A stretch of DNA of 64,000 nt from Styela clava (GCF_964204865.1 NC_135255.1:6787135-6851134); one strand, 5' to 3'. Numbered from the stretch's first letter, positions 1 to 26,600 are shown. Notes: generated from the letters alone by a model not told the origin. Made by a program: numbers and translations.

Positions 1-340
1 GCAGGTGAACTAACCGATGTTCAGCTGGTCATTGACTCCGACCAAATTCTTTTGCCTTACGCTGTTGTCCGTCAGTCATGATTGTTTAAATTCCAGGAAC
101 CTTATTGTTGACATTTCATATGAGGCCATGATTCAATACAAGTTGGATGAGCTCTCGACACCGATTTTTAATGTTAGATATCTAGATTCCAGAACATCAA
201 AAAACAGTGACGTGCACGTCACAAAGGGCACTACAGTACAAATAAAGACTGTAAAAAGCTCCTGTTTCTACGTTGTTCAGATGTCTCTCACTTCGCTTGA
301 GAGTAGTGATTTGGTTTATTTCTGATATTTTTATTAATTG
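1..340 (+). repeat. Decayed dispersed repeat, copy 1
   Basis: It begins with GCAGGTGAACTAAC, and the same 14-mer opens a second copy at 2213. Further matching blocks (CGACCAAA, TTGTTGACATTTC) follow in the same order. The copies are strongly diverged, so the element class is unknown. A 102-codon open frame in this copy is probably accidental. Confidence 0.35.
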
Positions 341-2212
341 GCATGCAATGATGCAATAGAATCAATATTTTAATACCATACATATTAATGACATACGTGA
401 AAACAGAATATTTTTGGGCAATATCTTTCGTTCCGAACTAGGCCCTATACAAGTAGCCCCTGATATCTAACATGGGTGACGGTCCCAATTTAAGGGGTGG
501 TAGATCTTTTGCTATTGTTCAATTGTATTTTAAGTTAGGAATTAACGTGTAGTGTCACATCGCAAAATTATGAAATTTTAGAGGAGGTTTAGTGTAGGAA
601 AGTCATTCACTGGTGAGAATGGGATTTGAACCTAAATGTCTATTTTGCTATGCCAACAATTAACTAGTGACGTTCGCGGGGTTTTGTTTTTATGAAAACT
701 ATGATGGCGAATTGACTATAATCTAGTTACTTACACGAAGTTTAACAAGTAACTCAATATTTACGTGGACTTTGATTCAAAATATGTTTGAAAATGAGTT
801 GACAATGTGCCAAAACAGAGTTTAATTAAGATTATAAGTAAAATTAGGATTTTAATCAACATTTATGTTAATTGAGGATCATGCTCGAAACTAGATTTTT
901 GATTGTCTTTGTACGCCTGCCCATGATTGAAAAAATATAGCGTTACCATTTTGCCATCTTCAAGTGTACGAAATATTTGCAAACATTGGCCAAGTCAAGT
1001 GGATAATCAAAGGTGTGACTATCTGCTTGTTCTGAACAAACGAACATGTACGTCGTGCGTCATTCATTAACCGCAAAGAAAAATCATTATGTTTTGCGGC
1101 TGAATCGTTATTTTATATCAGTGGTGCAACAAGCGCGAACGTACGGTACACCGGGGGAACATTTCTGATTACTTTTATTTCTTCAACTTATTTACGGCCT
1201 GGGTACAATATGGCGTTGTCAAAAATACAAAAAAACTAACAATGATACTAATAACTTCAAAACAATTAATTTGGCATAATCCTTTCCCGACAAACCGATA
1301 GTGTCTGATCAACTTTATGCTATTTTTACTGGCTGTGATAAAAACGTGAATCGTATTAAAATTCGGGTTCGCGCTAAACGTAAAAGAACAATGCGGGCGT
1401 GACAGGAGCGAGGGCATTGCGTGCTATTGTTAAGTTTTGAGCAAATTGAATTTAATTCATAAAGTAAACACACATCTGTCGCGAATGGCAAGAAATCATC
1501 AGTGGCTTAGTAGGCGACACGCCACTTTAGGCTGCTTAGACGAGGTGTGTCGGGGAAAGTTCATGAGAGTTTTTGAAACAGTGTATTTATATACATAATA
1601 TCTATAGACACCGATTGCGAAGTTCACGATCGCCTCCAGATTGACAGGTCTGACAACACTTACGTATTCCTTTGCGCGTTATTGTATAGTAGTCACTTGT
1701 ATATTTTAGCTTCTTAGAGACAGCTTTTTAGATATTTTTGTTGGTGAAGACATAATAGAGTGTAGTCGGATGGGAATGCTGCTGCAGTTGATTAGTAATA
1801 AACTAGTGGTAAAACTTACGAGGCCTCTTTTAAATACTTTCAAACAAAATTTGTGACGCTGCGAGGGTAAAAGTTTTTTCAAACATTTTCATAAAATGAT
1901 TTTTATGCTCGATTGGAATAAGTTATATTGTTTCAAATTGAATTTATGTTTTTGTAATCAAATTTCATGAACGAGAGATATAATATGCAACGGTGACACA
2001 GACTGGGAGCGGTCCACGCAAATAAATGCAAGTGGGGAGGGGCAGTGGCTCTCTAAGCGATAACCTACCATTTCTGTGACAGTGTATGATTGATATATCC
2101 TGCTAATTTTAGTAATGAACATACATGATACATCGATATTCGATACCATATCCTAGTACTGCTTTGTAACGCTTGCACCTCCACATTAAATGCTTTTTGC
2201 GGAGTACTGGTG

Positions 2213-2480
2213 CAGGTGAACTAACTCAGATCTCTTTGATAATTATCAACGACCAAAACTTCAAAGATGACGTTTTTTTAGTTCATCACAAATAGTAAAA
2301 TTCTTGTTGACATTTCGTGAAAAGTCTGAAGTAGTTAGCTCTTCTCAAGATGATTAAACATGGGCTTTCGGCGTTATGTTGAATATCAAGATAGGATTAT
2401 GACGTATGTTAACGTCATACGACATCATTTAGTCGCCACTTGACATCAGCTCAGCTTTCTATGGTGCAGATCACGTAAAA
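2213..2480 (+). repeat. Decayed dispersed repeat, copy 2
   Basis: It opens with the same 14-mer as position 1 and keeps two more shared blocks in the same order. No terminal inverted repeat or tail is visible, so the class is unassigned. Confidence 0.35.
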
Positions 2481-4318
2481 TTTCCCTTTTTTCCGACTTA
2501 GATAATTTCAAACCAGCGTCCCTTTTCTCCGAACAAGATGCTATGCAAGCGTCCAACTTGTCACGCGTATAGTCAGCACCGATGAATCGGTAGCCCTAGT
2601 ATACCGAATTTATCACACCATTGTTAAGATACTCGAACCCTGGATTTCCAAATTAATGTGCAAACGCGCTTCGACCAACGCGCTTTGCAAATAGGCCATT
2701 CAATTAATCGTGGGATGAGAATTATTGGATTCAACTCTAGCTCCCCTGCATGGAATAAGAAATATAGTTTGAACAAAAGAATCCATTGATAGAGTGATAG
2801 ACGGAAACGACTCTCCGGGTCATCTTGTCGTAAAGGTGCGATTTCATTGCGCTGACCGTAAATTCTCTATAGATGGTTTACAAATATCTAAGTTTAGAGT
2901 TTACTTCGTATTATATATATCATCATCTGTTAAGTATGGTTTAAAGGTAAATCACATTTTCTTCCATGATCCATACCTGACTATACGTAACCAACATGTT
3001 ATTGCGGTCAGCGACATTATGAGGTAATAATAAACTGTTCTCTTCATCTTATATACCTTGCCTACGAATGTTTATTTGGAATTGGTAATAAATCAGCCGG
3101 ACTTCATAAAATGAATATACAGATCTTAACGGTAACTGTATGACCATATTTTTTATATTTTGAAACTTCGTATATCGTTTGTCAAAGATATTTGAATTTG
3201 GATATTTTGTGTTATTTATACTTTATACTTTGGGATAAATTGCTAAAAAATGAAGTCTGTGTATGGTTACTGTATTATTCTGTCATTCTTCATAGCAACG
3301 CGACTCTTTGATGATCTCCATAGGCCGAAGTAGATTATTAAAACCTCGCTTCCATGTCAGAATAAATTAGCTCTACTGTCAAAATACGATGCCAGATTTG
3401 TTATAATTTATCAACGTGACGAATAAAGAGAAACCATTGTTTGTATAAGTTTGTGATTTAAAGACTTTTTAGATCATTTGTTTTCGGTGGAGCAATTCAT
3501 TGACTTCTGCTAGTTCTAGTTTTGTGAAAGGCTTTGGACTGGAAACGTTCATGTTTTAATCTTTCTTATTCAAAATAATTTTGTTTTTCATTCCGTCTAT
3601 TCCTGGTTAAGTTATCTGGTAATAAAACTAATTTCCTGAGTAATTGAGGCATAAATTTTGCTTTGAAATTATGTAAAGTTAAATCCGCCATGCATGATTT
3701 TGATGGAACCTTTTCGGTTGTCATTTTTTTAATTTGAAGTTTCTTATTATTTCATCCCATTCCATTTTATATATAAAGTTTTTATAAACACGCACTGTAT
3801 TTTTCTGAAGTTCCAGTGCAAAAAGGAACAAATTTTGGAAAAGAAAACAATAGCAAGATAATTTTAAAAGTTTCGCATTTATTAAAATTACATTTCATAG
3901 TATTATGTGTAAAATCAATTACTAACCAAGATTTGAAAAATTATTTCGGGTTGAACTCATATAAAAACATCTTTTCAATTGCCTGGCGCCTCTTCAGTGA
4001 GCTGTGGTCTCTTCCTCAATATTGTACATCCGTATCGTCTAATATGGGTTAATCGTATTCAATTCAACCCTTGCCGGACGTGGTCCGTATATGAACCGGT
4101 ATCAGTTGGTAAATTAATACAGAAGTACTTTGAGTGTCGCTTAATTGTGTCACACTGTTTCCACTTTTGGCCTGTCGTAAATTGACGATTATTTTATCAA
4201 CCAGGTAAATCAGTGGATAGCCGAACCAATCGTGGAATATGGCTAATCTCTCAAATTTGTGCAATTATTTTAGAAAAAGGCACCAAGGGGTTAAATTGAC
4301 TTCAATTGAGTTGAGTAG

Positions 4319-4325
4319 TATAAAA
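4319..4325 (+). promoter_or_regulatory. TATA-like box, possible core promoter
   Basis: TATAAAA is followed within about 20-60 bp by a short GC-rich stretch that is unusual for the surrounding AT-rich DNA. This could be a core promoter for an upstream STK33 leader exon or for an unknown transcript. A 35-codon frame starts at 4403. There is no independent evidence of transcription. Confidence 0.2.
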
Positions 4326-6970
4326 CAGTCGACGCCGGGCGAGTCGGCGTTCACTTGTCGCTGAAAGTAATCGCCGGTCGGTCGATAGATAGGTCGCCAT
4401 CAGATGCCGAGTCTATATTATATACTGTACTTGTTCTCCCTAGATGAGTGTATAGATATAAAGGAATATTTCGAAACATCAGGCTTCAGAAGTCACAAAA
4501 AATGTTGTTAAATATTTTTAAAGTCATATAATGAATGATAGTTTCGTACGTTTGTGTTTATTTGCAAATTGTATTTATTTTTTACAAATTGTTGAAATTT
4601 TGTGAAAACTTCATACATCGCTTGCGAAACTTCAACTAAAGATATTCGTTAAATAATCAAAGTTGTTTTCACTCGAGACGTTTCGGAAAATATTTACCGC
4701 GCGCCAGTCCTGACAGAATAACAGACGTTTCTCTGTATCCAATAGTCAATTATAATCGGCGTTTTTAGAACAAGCTTTTCTAAATATTACCCCTAATATG
4801 ATAAATATTTGAAAGCAGATTCATAGGTACTGATTGAGGGGTGATAAAATTGTATTCACTGATATATTAGACAGAAAAGCAGGAGTAAGTTGGAAGGGGC
4901 TTCTTGGGTCAGGTGCAGGCGTTGGTACCCGCAAATTTTAAGTCAACAGTCTTGAAGAACATATTGTGCATATTATTGAAGATGACGAGAGATATTTAAT
5001 TGATTGGTTTACTTCAACTTATGTGTGCAGTTCTGGGACTAGAATAAATAATTTTCCGTGTTCGATCTTTTGCATTCGAATCAGTATCGTGTTACGTCGT
5101 GGCGTTGTCGCTACTTCGGATCTTTTGTAGAAAGCCCTCCCCCCTCCGCCAATTTGTGATATTTGAGAAAACACCGGGTGCCTGGTTTCAGGTACTGCAG
5201 ATTGCGCTCGTTACGTTTTAAATAATTTTTTAGTTAGTTTAGCGGTGGCGGGGGTGCTTTTTTGGCCTAAGTTTTCTACAAAAGTTTGTACTTATTATTG
5301 AGATAACGTATAAAATTTTGTTTAATATATTTGTCATTTTTTCTTTTGCGCTATATCATTATAATAGTTCTATCCTATCATATTTAATGGTGAGGTTGTG
5401 CAACACTTTTCATGAATCAAGTTCATCCAATGCTAAAAAGGAGATCATGATGGTTGTCCATCAAATGTCAGAAAGCAGAATTCGAGAGATGTAAGTTTTA
5501 CTTAAAACGCACACTCAGCGAAAAACGGATCATATTTAAGCTTGACCTTTTTTGTGATTCATGTTTGATTGTGTAATGTGAACTTTTTTCAACCTTACAC
5601 ATCACGTGATTTGTCACGTAGACATTCAAACTTTGTTTTGCGGAATTTAATTTGCTTGTTTTGCAATGAATCGTTTTTCTAGTTTATTAAAACAATAAAA
5701 TTTATTCGAATTATCGTTAAGCATTAAATGTCAGGTAAATACAAATATTTAATAATATAAAAATTTCTCATAGATCGCCACATCAAAGTTTCGACGATTT
5801 AATGCTATTACGCAAAATGTCGTAGTGCGCTTCACCACATGCGCGCCTGAGTTATCGTCATCTATTTGTTTTCAAAAAATTAAGAATTTTTTCACCGCGT
5901 TTTATATGTATTACGTACGTACAATTTATTGTAAAACTTCATCGCAATCTTGGTGATAACTCAAGATTAATTAAATTAAATATCGCACAACCTTTTAAAG
6001 CTATTTAAGATACAGGGTATGCATAAAGCCACTTCGCTATTTGAACAATTCGCAAATGACGAATTTTAAAAATATTTTATGCTCAATATTTCTTTTTGGA
6101 TAAGATATATTTAGCTCATACATACATTACAAAATGATTCATTTCTTGTGTATAATTTTTTAGGTAATGTTATCTTCTTTTTTCATCGTTTTTTAAATTT
6201 TATAAAAAAATTTCCAAATGAAATTGAAAGGATTTTCAAAGAATCTCCGTAAAACATAGGTGATATCAGTCTGTGTCGTAAATTGGTCGTCGAGTTTTTG
6301 AAGTATGTTCGGCATAAACGGCATATTTCATATGTTAACAAAACTTTTCTTCTGGTTAAAAGATATGATATTTCTCTATCGGATGAACTCGCTTTTGTAT
6401 GTACTCACGTAATGTAATCTCCGCTCACCGTCTGATTCTGAACCTTTTAAAAGTCGCCATCTACGTTCCAGAAACGTGACCACTTCTGTATTAAAACGCC
6501 GATGCCATGAATTGTACCAATGTCACGGATTGTGATGGATGTTTATGGAGAATTGAGTGGTTAGTTTTAACCCCGATGTAAAATATAATATTGGGCGCGA
6601 TTCTCTTGCGGTTATGCTATTGGGCAGTGTAGATAGTTAAAATACTCGAGTAAGTTATTTCAAAATTCTTTGATTTTCTTCGGGCGGGTGATAGACGCGT
6701 TTAGACGGTCAAAAACTTTGAAATCGCCGTTGTTAGGTGGGGATATTTCCGGCGACTTAAAATCATTTTTCCGGCATTGGTAAAAAACAAAAGTTCTTCA
6801 TCGTTTCAAAGTTTTTTCGCATTATATACCTGATTGACTAATGTATTATAATTCGAGACGGGATTTTCAGACAGGTTCTGGATCTTTAATCTAACTTGCA
6901 TGTGAATTGAAGAAAAATTTTGAAATTAATTTGAGTCATCTCTGCAGATCAGCGAAGGCCAACGGTGATC

Positions 6971-7380
6971 ATAACTATTTAAGTTGCTGGATTGGGTTGT
7001 TTAAATTAAGAGTTCCGATTTTTGAGAGAAAAAGGAAATTATTGTGTCGGCGTTTGGGATTCGTTCTCTTAGCCTGTTCACGTATAAATAAGAGTGTGAG
7101 TTCCTGAAATGTTCTATAAAATAAATTTTAATAGGTGTATCGTTAAACTTGAACTATATTAAACACGGTTATTGTAATTTAAGTCGTTGGGTTAGGTTGC
7201 TTAACTTTAGGGTCTTCCTCTTCCGATTTCCAAAAATAAAAATTATTTTGTCTGCGTTTGGGGTTCGTTCTCTTGGCCTGCTCACGTCTCAATAAGAGTG
7301 TGAGTTTCTAAAATATGCTATAAAATAAATTTTAATAGGTGTATCGTTAATCGTAAACCATATTAACACGGTTATTGTAA
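6971..7380 (+). repeat. Tandem duplication, two units of about 200-205 bp
   Basis: Unit 1 (about 6971-7171) and unit 2 (about 7172-7380) share ordered blocks: AAGT(T/C)G(C/T)TGG at 6981 and 7181, TTCGTTCTCTT, AATAAGAGTGTGAGTT, AATTTTAATAGGTGTATCG and ACGGTTATTGTAA. Divergence is modest, so the duplication is fairly recent. It lies about 1 kb upstream of the first STK33 coding exon. Confidence 0.8.
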
Positions 7381-8376
7381 TAGGGTGATAAAGTGGAAGC
7401 TATTGTGTGAGTTCATTCATACCCGGATAACAATATTTCATCCGATAAAATCGCATTCCAACATGTATAAACTATATTTACAGATATGATTCAACAGACG
7501 AAATATAAATACATCCATTACATGATTTGATCGAGATTATTAAATTAACACTGTATCAAGCCCGGTTTATTAATAAATTACATATTAAAGTGTAGTTTAT
7601 TTGTGGTCCTCACTTGATCGAAGAATGTAAAAAATCATTACAATCTATGAAACAAATGAAATTAAATTCTGTCGCGTGGCGTTTGGTTCGCAAGGCAAAT
7701 GGGTAAACTTACAATAGCCCCATTGTAATAAAAGGACGCCATTGTTTCTCCCACGATGATAGATATATCATAATGTCGCTGATGGCGGCATGCTCCCCTT
7801 ATTCTATATCTTTGTGGCAAATCAATATGTTATTCTTGAAAAATTTTATGTATGGGATTTGGTACCCGATTGGAAATTTGTTTGTTATGATCACGTTCAA
7901 CACTTTTTCTTTAGTAGTAGGAAACATTAAGTTTTTGATTTACTTTTATTTCAATTCTCCTCGTATATCTGCGCGTGATAGTTTGGAAAAAACACGAAGA
8001 ATTTTCTCATGTAATACTTACCGTATATGTTTCATATTAAAATTATATCATTCATATTATCTAAATTACTCATACCAAATCAGAAGGGTGTTATGAAGAA
8101 AAATTTTGGTAATATGGCAATAAACAGTATAATTCTTATTTCAATTCAATGGCCAATAGGTAAATCTGCTGGGTAGGATTTATATTACCGATAATTAACA
8201 ACCTTTTATACAAAAGGTGTGTTAGTGTGAGTGTGTGTTTGATAAGAATTTAATTACAATTCTTTGCCTCATTTATTTGGATGAATACTATTTATTGGTT
8301 TTCAATTTTAAAATTTTTATATATTTATCCATATATATCATTTAATAAACCATCTTTTCATTTCAGGTTTTCCGGA

Positions 8377-20709
<12,333 letters not shown>

Positions 20710-21644
20710 TTACATGCGGTATTTTAAATGATCGCCTGTTTTGTTTGCCTATCTATACGGCAACATTGGTGCTGTGTATCAGTGCCAAGCAATACTCACT
20801 GTGATAGCTCGGAATTTCATGCGTTGAACAAAGCGAGCATTTTGTTAGTAGCCCTTGAACAAAGACTGTGTTTTGAAAACTTTACCTATTTCCGAGGTAT
20901 TTATTAAATTATATATTTTCTTACTTATGTACTTTTAGATGCTGTTAGGAACAAATAGCAGTGCTCTTCAAACTTCTTGTTTTTGAACAATCGACAAGTT
21001 ATTGTTTTTTGTGATGAAGCTGAAAATCTGGTACTCCTGTAGTGTGTGTATCAGTTTAGGGTTTGGCCATAATTTTATCCTGATTTTAGCTCTATTACGA
21101 ATGTGGTGACTGTCTGTGTTAGCCAAGTGAATCTACCCCCTGCCCATAGTAAACAGTTCCTTCACACAAAATGATGTAAAGTAGGCGAACAAAATTAGTT
21201 ACCTCCATATTGGTACACACACTCCTGGAGTGCCGAAAATCTAACCCAAAAAAAAAAATCTTGTACCGAAGAACACTGTTGAAGGCCAATTTTGTTCCAA
21301 GCAACATTTTATGATTATAAGTTCCATATTTACGTACTATTTACTTTTATGTTTGTTTCAAATACTTTAAAAAATGTTTTTTTTCTCTATTCAGATACAT
21401 TGAACTGACGTTAAATTTAATGTTCTTTCTTTACTTTCAAGTCAGAAATGTTTTTGTCTCTGTTTTACCACCTCTGAAACATGTCCCATGCTTGATGACA
21501 ACATTTTCTGACTTGGGTTACATATGAAGTCCTATTGTAACTGAAGCATGTTACCTAACAGTCATTAGCTTGCTAATTTCTGAAGTTCTATATTTGTAAT
21601 TATTTGCCAAAATAGTTTAAAAGTTCCATGTTATTACTGTCAAA

Positions 21645-21650
21645 AATAAA
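21645..21650 (+). terminator. Poly(A) signal candidate for STK33
   Basis: AATAAA lies about 0.94 kb after the STK33 stop codon, followed by T-rich sequence (TTTTGTC). A second AATAAA at 21995-22000 is an alternative. Confidence 0.5.
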
Positions 21651-22339
21651 ATTCAATTTCAGAATAATTTTGTCATCTTGTGCTTATTATTTGGGATGCT
21701 TTTTTGTTTGATTTGTTATTCAAGGTTGGTTTAGGTCTGGATTCTCCGAAAATATACTTTTATTCAGATAACAACTGGAATTGGGCATGTAAAAAAATTA
21801 TTACTGAAAAATAAATGCATTTAGACTATTACTGATTATTATTACGGATTCCGTTCTTATTTTTAAATCTGTTAGATTGCCTTTGCTGTGGTACACCAAG
21901 TTTGCTACATGAAGCTCTATATTGTATTTGGCATAATTTTTAATGTTTTAGGTCACAATGTTAGTGTGTGTTGTCACTTTGGTATCAAATTTCAAATAAA
22001 TTTATTTGAACAATTCCTTCTATGTGTTATGTGAACTAGTCGTGTGAGGTCTCAATCTTACTTAAGGTATGTTACCACAATTTGTATGATTCCTAACGTT
22101 TTCTGGTACATTTCTCTCTGTGAAATGTAAACTCTCCTACCATCAACCTCACAATATGCTTAAAATCTGTTCTTTCAACCTTAATGTAACATTAACTTGT
22201 GATACGTACAACTTGCACTCTATAGTGTTATAATGTGTGCCTTGACCCTTGAGTATGTATAACAAAAGTGCTTGATAACTAAAGAATATTAGTAATACTA
22301 TACGGTCAAGCTGCATACATGTACGCCCTATTCAAATTG

Positions 22340-22660
22340 TTGGAATAGTACAGTAAGGATAAGATTTAAATATTTATCCCGGGGAGAGGAAAGCCGATAA
22401 GAAGGCCCAACCATATGGCGAACCAAGGCCTCTCGTCCAGTTACCATTCCAAGTCGGGTATGGGATTTGTTAGTTATTTGTTTTCGGAAGCATGGACTTG
22501 ATGGCGGAGGAAGCCGTAACCGTCCAGCGGTTACGTAAACCACCCAACGGCCGCGAGGAGTCCAGCGATCCTCTCGCACATAACCATCCCTGCATGGGAT
22601 TCGAACCTGCGAAACCACGCACAGAGTAATTAGAGGTACGGTGGCAGCGTATTCCTACCT
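22340..22660 (-). mobile_element. tRNA-derived SINE, full-length reference copy
   Basis: On the minus strand it reads: tRNA-like head, B box GGTTCGAATCCC (plus-strand GGGATTCGAACC at 22598-22609), a body with CTTCCGAAAACAAATAAC, AATCCCATACCCGACTTGG, GAGGCCTTGGTTCGCCATAT and TCTCCCCGGGATAAATA, then a TATCC-type tail. This is the best copy for defining the family, which recurs at least five more times in the window. Confidence 0.8.
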
Positions 22661-23348
22661 ATGGAGTTTTAAACAAATCTGATAACAAACAGCAAGAGTT
22701 TTCCAGCAATTGAATTGTATCAAATATTTAAAATGGCTATTGGAGAAGAGTACCAGTATTTTCCGCAGCGTATACCATCATGCACCTAACTAATTTTCCT
22801 GAATTATAGAACCGTAATAAGATTTAATATCCATTTAGCTATCAATCACCAAATTTATGGAAAAGGATATCTAAAAGAAAATTACTTTTGTATAAAGCTC
22901 TGCCTTTCTGTTTTTATTTTTTGGACTTCAATCAAACACTCGTGTATCAAATAGAAAAAAAAATCTCTTAGTATTGTATTCCCTTTTAAAGTTCGAACAA
23001 GACAGCAGTATAAACTATGATTTCAAAGAAACTTTAAATAACATCGGTTAAGGTGCCGCAACAATTATCTGCAAGCTATGACAGAATGGGGAATGGAGGA
23101 TCAATATGACAGATCACATTTTACAACACACAAAAAACTTGAATACAGCAAAGTTCAACAAGTAGTACTATCAGAATTCAATATTGATTACCGGTAATCA
23201 CAAAACTAAAAATGAGAACTATGTAAATTTTGTGAAATATGTCTTATTCCGGCGTTCAAAATTATATCTACAAAGTCTAAGTAACCGTCATGCCATTATA
23301 TTTCACTAAAGTCTAAAAACACAATCAAGAGATGTTATTGGTATTTTG

Positions 23349-23354
23349 TTTATT
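23349..23354 (-). terminator. Poly(A) signal candidate for EBAG9
   Basis: AATAAA on the minus strand (plus-strand TTTATT) lies about 276 bp beyond the EBAG9 stop codon. Confidence 0.45.
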
Positions 23355-23629
23355 AGGAGTGCCGCTTGATGCCAAAAATTGTTTCTGTATTATAAAAAAT
23401 ATGGTAGTTTTTATGTCCATTAAAGCTCTTTTATGTTAGTGTGTACATAAAGATTCTATAAATTGGAAGCACCAAGTTATATTATAGTTTGGTATAAATT
23501 AAAAGTTTTCCATCCCATCTCACAGGTTTTCGTGTATTGCACATTACAGCGATATACATGCGCAGATCTGACTTTTCTACTTTCAAACCATATTCCATCA
23601 CATTTTTTTCAAAATATTTTCATAATATG

Positions 23630-26600
23630 CTAAGATACTTTCATGCCAAGTCTATGATCGTGATGCTGTTTAGATTTCTTGGCCAGTCTTTGCTTTTTTT
23701 GTTCTTCTGATTTGCGTATTCTCTCCTGTTTCCGAAGTTCACGAGCTTCTTTGGCAATCTGGTAACACAATAATAGGGTAACAAAAATAGCGGCTAAAAA
23801 TATCAGGTATAAGATTTTGGGTATCTGTTAGCTAGTTAATAAAGGTAGCTGCTAATCTAAAAACAATAGGTTGAATATATTGCATTCTGGCGGTAATATT
23901 CAAACTACAATTTGAATAGTTGAAAAAGCAAGGAGGTGATGCTTAAATATATGGACACGAAGTCCAAAACAAACCACAAACTTTACGACTAACGCAAAGA
24001 TAAACGTCACACGCAATTTTTGACAACGTAATCGCACACAAAATAGATCTTGTAGGGTCCACAGAAATTTTTGAAATAAATATAAAAGTAATTGATAGCC
24101 TTCTAAAGAAAAATACATTCTTCAACCACATTTTTAAAGGAAAAGAATACTAGCAACATGATGATCAACAACAACATAATAACATTTAAGGTGATAATTA
24201 CATACTATCGAAATTTCAGCTTTTTGAAATATGGGTGTATTGGTATCGATGACAAAAGTGGTATTGATACATTTCTAGTTTATACCCAAAGTCAAAAGAA
24301 ATCAGTCAAGCACAGCAACATTCCAACAACTGCACACGATTTCGCCTTAGTATCCAGTGAGACATCAACATAGCAGAGATCTCCGGTTGATGCACTGTGA
24401 GATTTTGAGCCCGGCGCATTCATATCATTAGAGACTTTGATCAACTGCAGGGGGATTAATAGGAGATCAATCAACGAGAAAAAATGGGTCTTCTTCTGAA
24501 CCAGATACTTCTCAAAATGGAGATGAACAAGTACCGATAACGTGAACGTGAAACAAGTACATACGAACATACGGTGACAATCACAAGAAAAAAAGTTCGG
24601 ATTTGCCAGGCAATACCATAAAGAATATATGAAACTTCCCTCCCAGTAGTGAACAATCGCCACGACCTGTATGATTAGTTTGTAACCAAATTCTCTCCAA
24701 TAAAGCTATAAAACCTTCCCAACTTGCTCGACACTTTCACTCAAAGTACAGCAACCTTAAAGGCAAACTACTTTGGAGTTCCTTTCATACCGACTACTCT
24801 TCAATAAAAACAATCATTGTAAATATAAGCTTATGACCTCATTTGATGTCAATATGAGGAAACAATCCCCCTGGGTACAAGATATATAAAGAAGCAAATG
24901 AAAAAGATGACAATTTCAGAAAAATCTCTTCTTGGTGCATCCTCCCTAATTTATCTTCAAATATATACAAAGAGAAAACCATGAATAATTGGGGGAGAGT
25001 TAGTAAAGCTGAGCATTTTATGAGCAGATCAAGAGACAATGCGTTATGAAGCAGTTTGAAAATTGGAAGACATATCACTCTCGAACAACACAGTTCAGCA
25101 AAGAATTAAAGATACAACAATAGATATTGAGCAACAGGTTATAGTGGAGGTACAGAAGTTGTCTTCTGTTTTGATTCAACTCGACGAATCCACAGACATA
25201 AATAATTGTTCCATTCTCCTTTGTTTAGTGATATTTGAGGAAAAAATTGATTTCAAGTAAGAACTCCCTCATTACATTCTTTACCAGGATTTACCAACGG
25301 GCAGATATTCGAACTACTTGCTGGATACCCAATTAAAAAAGGTATACCTTGGGAAAAATGCATCTAAGTATGTACCGATAGAGCTGCTAGCATGACTGGC
25401 CGTCGTTTTGGTGTGATTACAAAAATAAAATAAGTTTCACATGGAGAAATGCTGTTTACTCATTGCATCATTCATCGAAAGCATTCGGCTTCAAAGATAC
25501 TCTATATAACAAGTAAAAATTGATAATGTAATTAGAACTCGGCTCTTTGATCGCCAGACACAGAAGTTAGATGGCTATCAAGAGGGCGAGTACTCGCTCG
25601 TCTTTTTGAACTCAAGTGACGCTGCTGTAGGGGATAGGATGTTCGAAGCCTAGAGACGAAACAAAACTATTATTGACTGAAATGAACTCTCCATTGGTAA
25701 AATTTATGATGAATAAAACATGTTTGTGTAAGCCTGCACACTTAGAAAATATATTCAGTCGTTTGAATGAGCTCAATACATCCCTGCGAGGCTTTTGTAC
25801 AGATATCTTTGTACTAAGAACCAAGACAGATGTATTAAAAAGAAGCTAGCTCTGTGGAATAGTTTTGTGCTCACAGAAATACAGCCATATTCCCAACTTT
25901 AAACGAGTATGTGTAAAATGTTCAAGTTAACAATAACAATGGAGAATTGTTGAGCATTGTTACTCAACACAATAAAGCATTGGTGAACAACTTTGATCCT
26001 TATTTTACACAAAACCTTGACAAGAAAATCTTTGGATCAACAATCCATTCAACGAGGATGTGAAGGCGTTTGACCTTAAACCTGATGAAAACAAAAGCCT
26101 GATTGAACTACCGGTATGTTGTGATTCTATTTTACAGTCGAGATTTAAAAAACCACCATCTCAATTCTGGATATCTCTTGATAACGAATATCACTTGTTA
26201 AGTAATCAAGCACTCAAATTGTTGTCTGTATCTTCAACCAATTACCTACTTATGCAAAAAAACATTTTCATCACTAGTTTTAATTAATCGGCAGGACATC
26301 GCTGCAGAGCTTAGTTTTACAGAAACTTCTCTGATGCTTTGTTTGCCTCTCATATTGGAAACGAAACAGTAGCAAAATTCTCATTAACGCTAATTGTCTT
26401 TGTACGTGATTTGACAGATTTTTATGCGAAATATTTTTAGTGTGCTTTTTTACCTAGAAGCACAGTGAGTGCATTAGATTACCCAAATATATGTTATTAT
26501 TTTCCGCTCTACTCATTTCAATTTTTTGCCTGTCCGCGAGTACATTTTATACAATTTCACCAGTCCGCCAGTATAAAAAGGTTGGAAACCACTGGTATAG

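Larger units (their letters stand above)
1..8366. other. Non-coding region upstream of STK33
   Basis: No exon with recognisable protein similarity was found on either strand. The open frames here (for example 17-325 and 7773-8096) have no recognisable domain and no splice context. The region is AT-rich with decayed repeats. It must hold the STK33 promoter and at least one 5' untranslated exon, because the first STK33 coding exon begins at a 3' splice site (AG at 8365-8366). The exact promoter was not located. Confidence 0.6.
20710..23629. other. Convergent intergenic region STK33/EBAG9
   Basis: STK33 and EBAG9 are tail to tail here. The stretch holds the STK33 3' UTR, candidate poly(A) signals for both genes and one full-length SINE. 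No coding exon was recognised. Confidence 0.7.

Noticed and set aside
600..660. Possible tRNA/SINE remnant (GGGATTTGAACC)
   Set aside because: Resembles an inverted B box, but no body or tail of the SINE family is detectable around it.
7773..8096. 107-codon hydrophobic frame upstream of STK33
   Set aside because: Aromatic-rich because of T-rich DNA; no domain and no homologue recognised.
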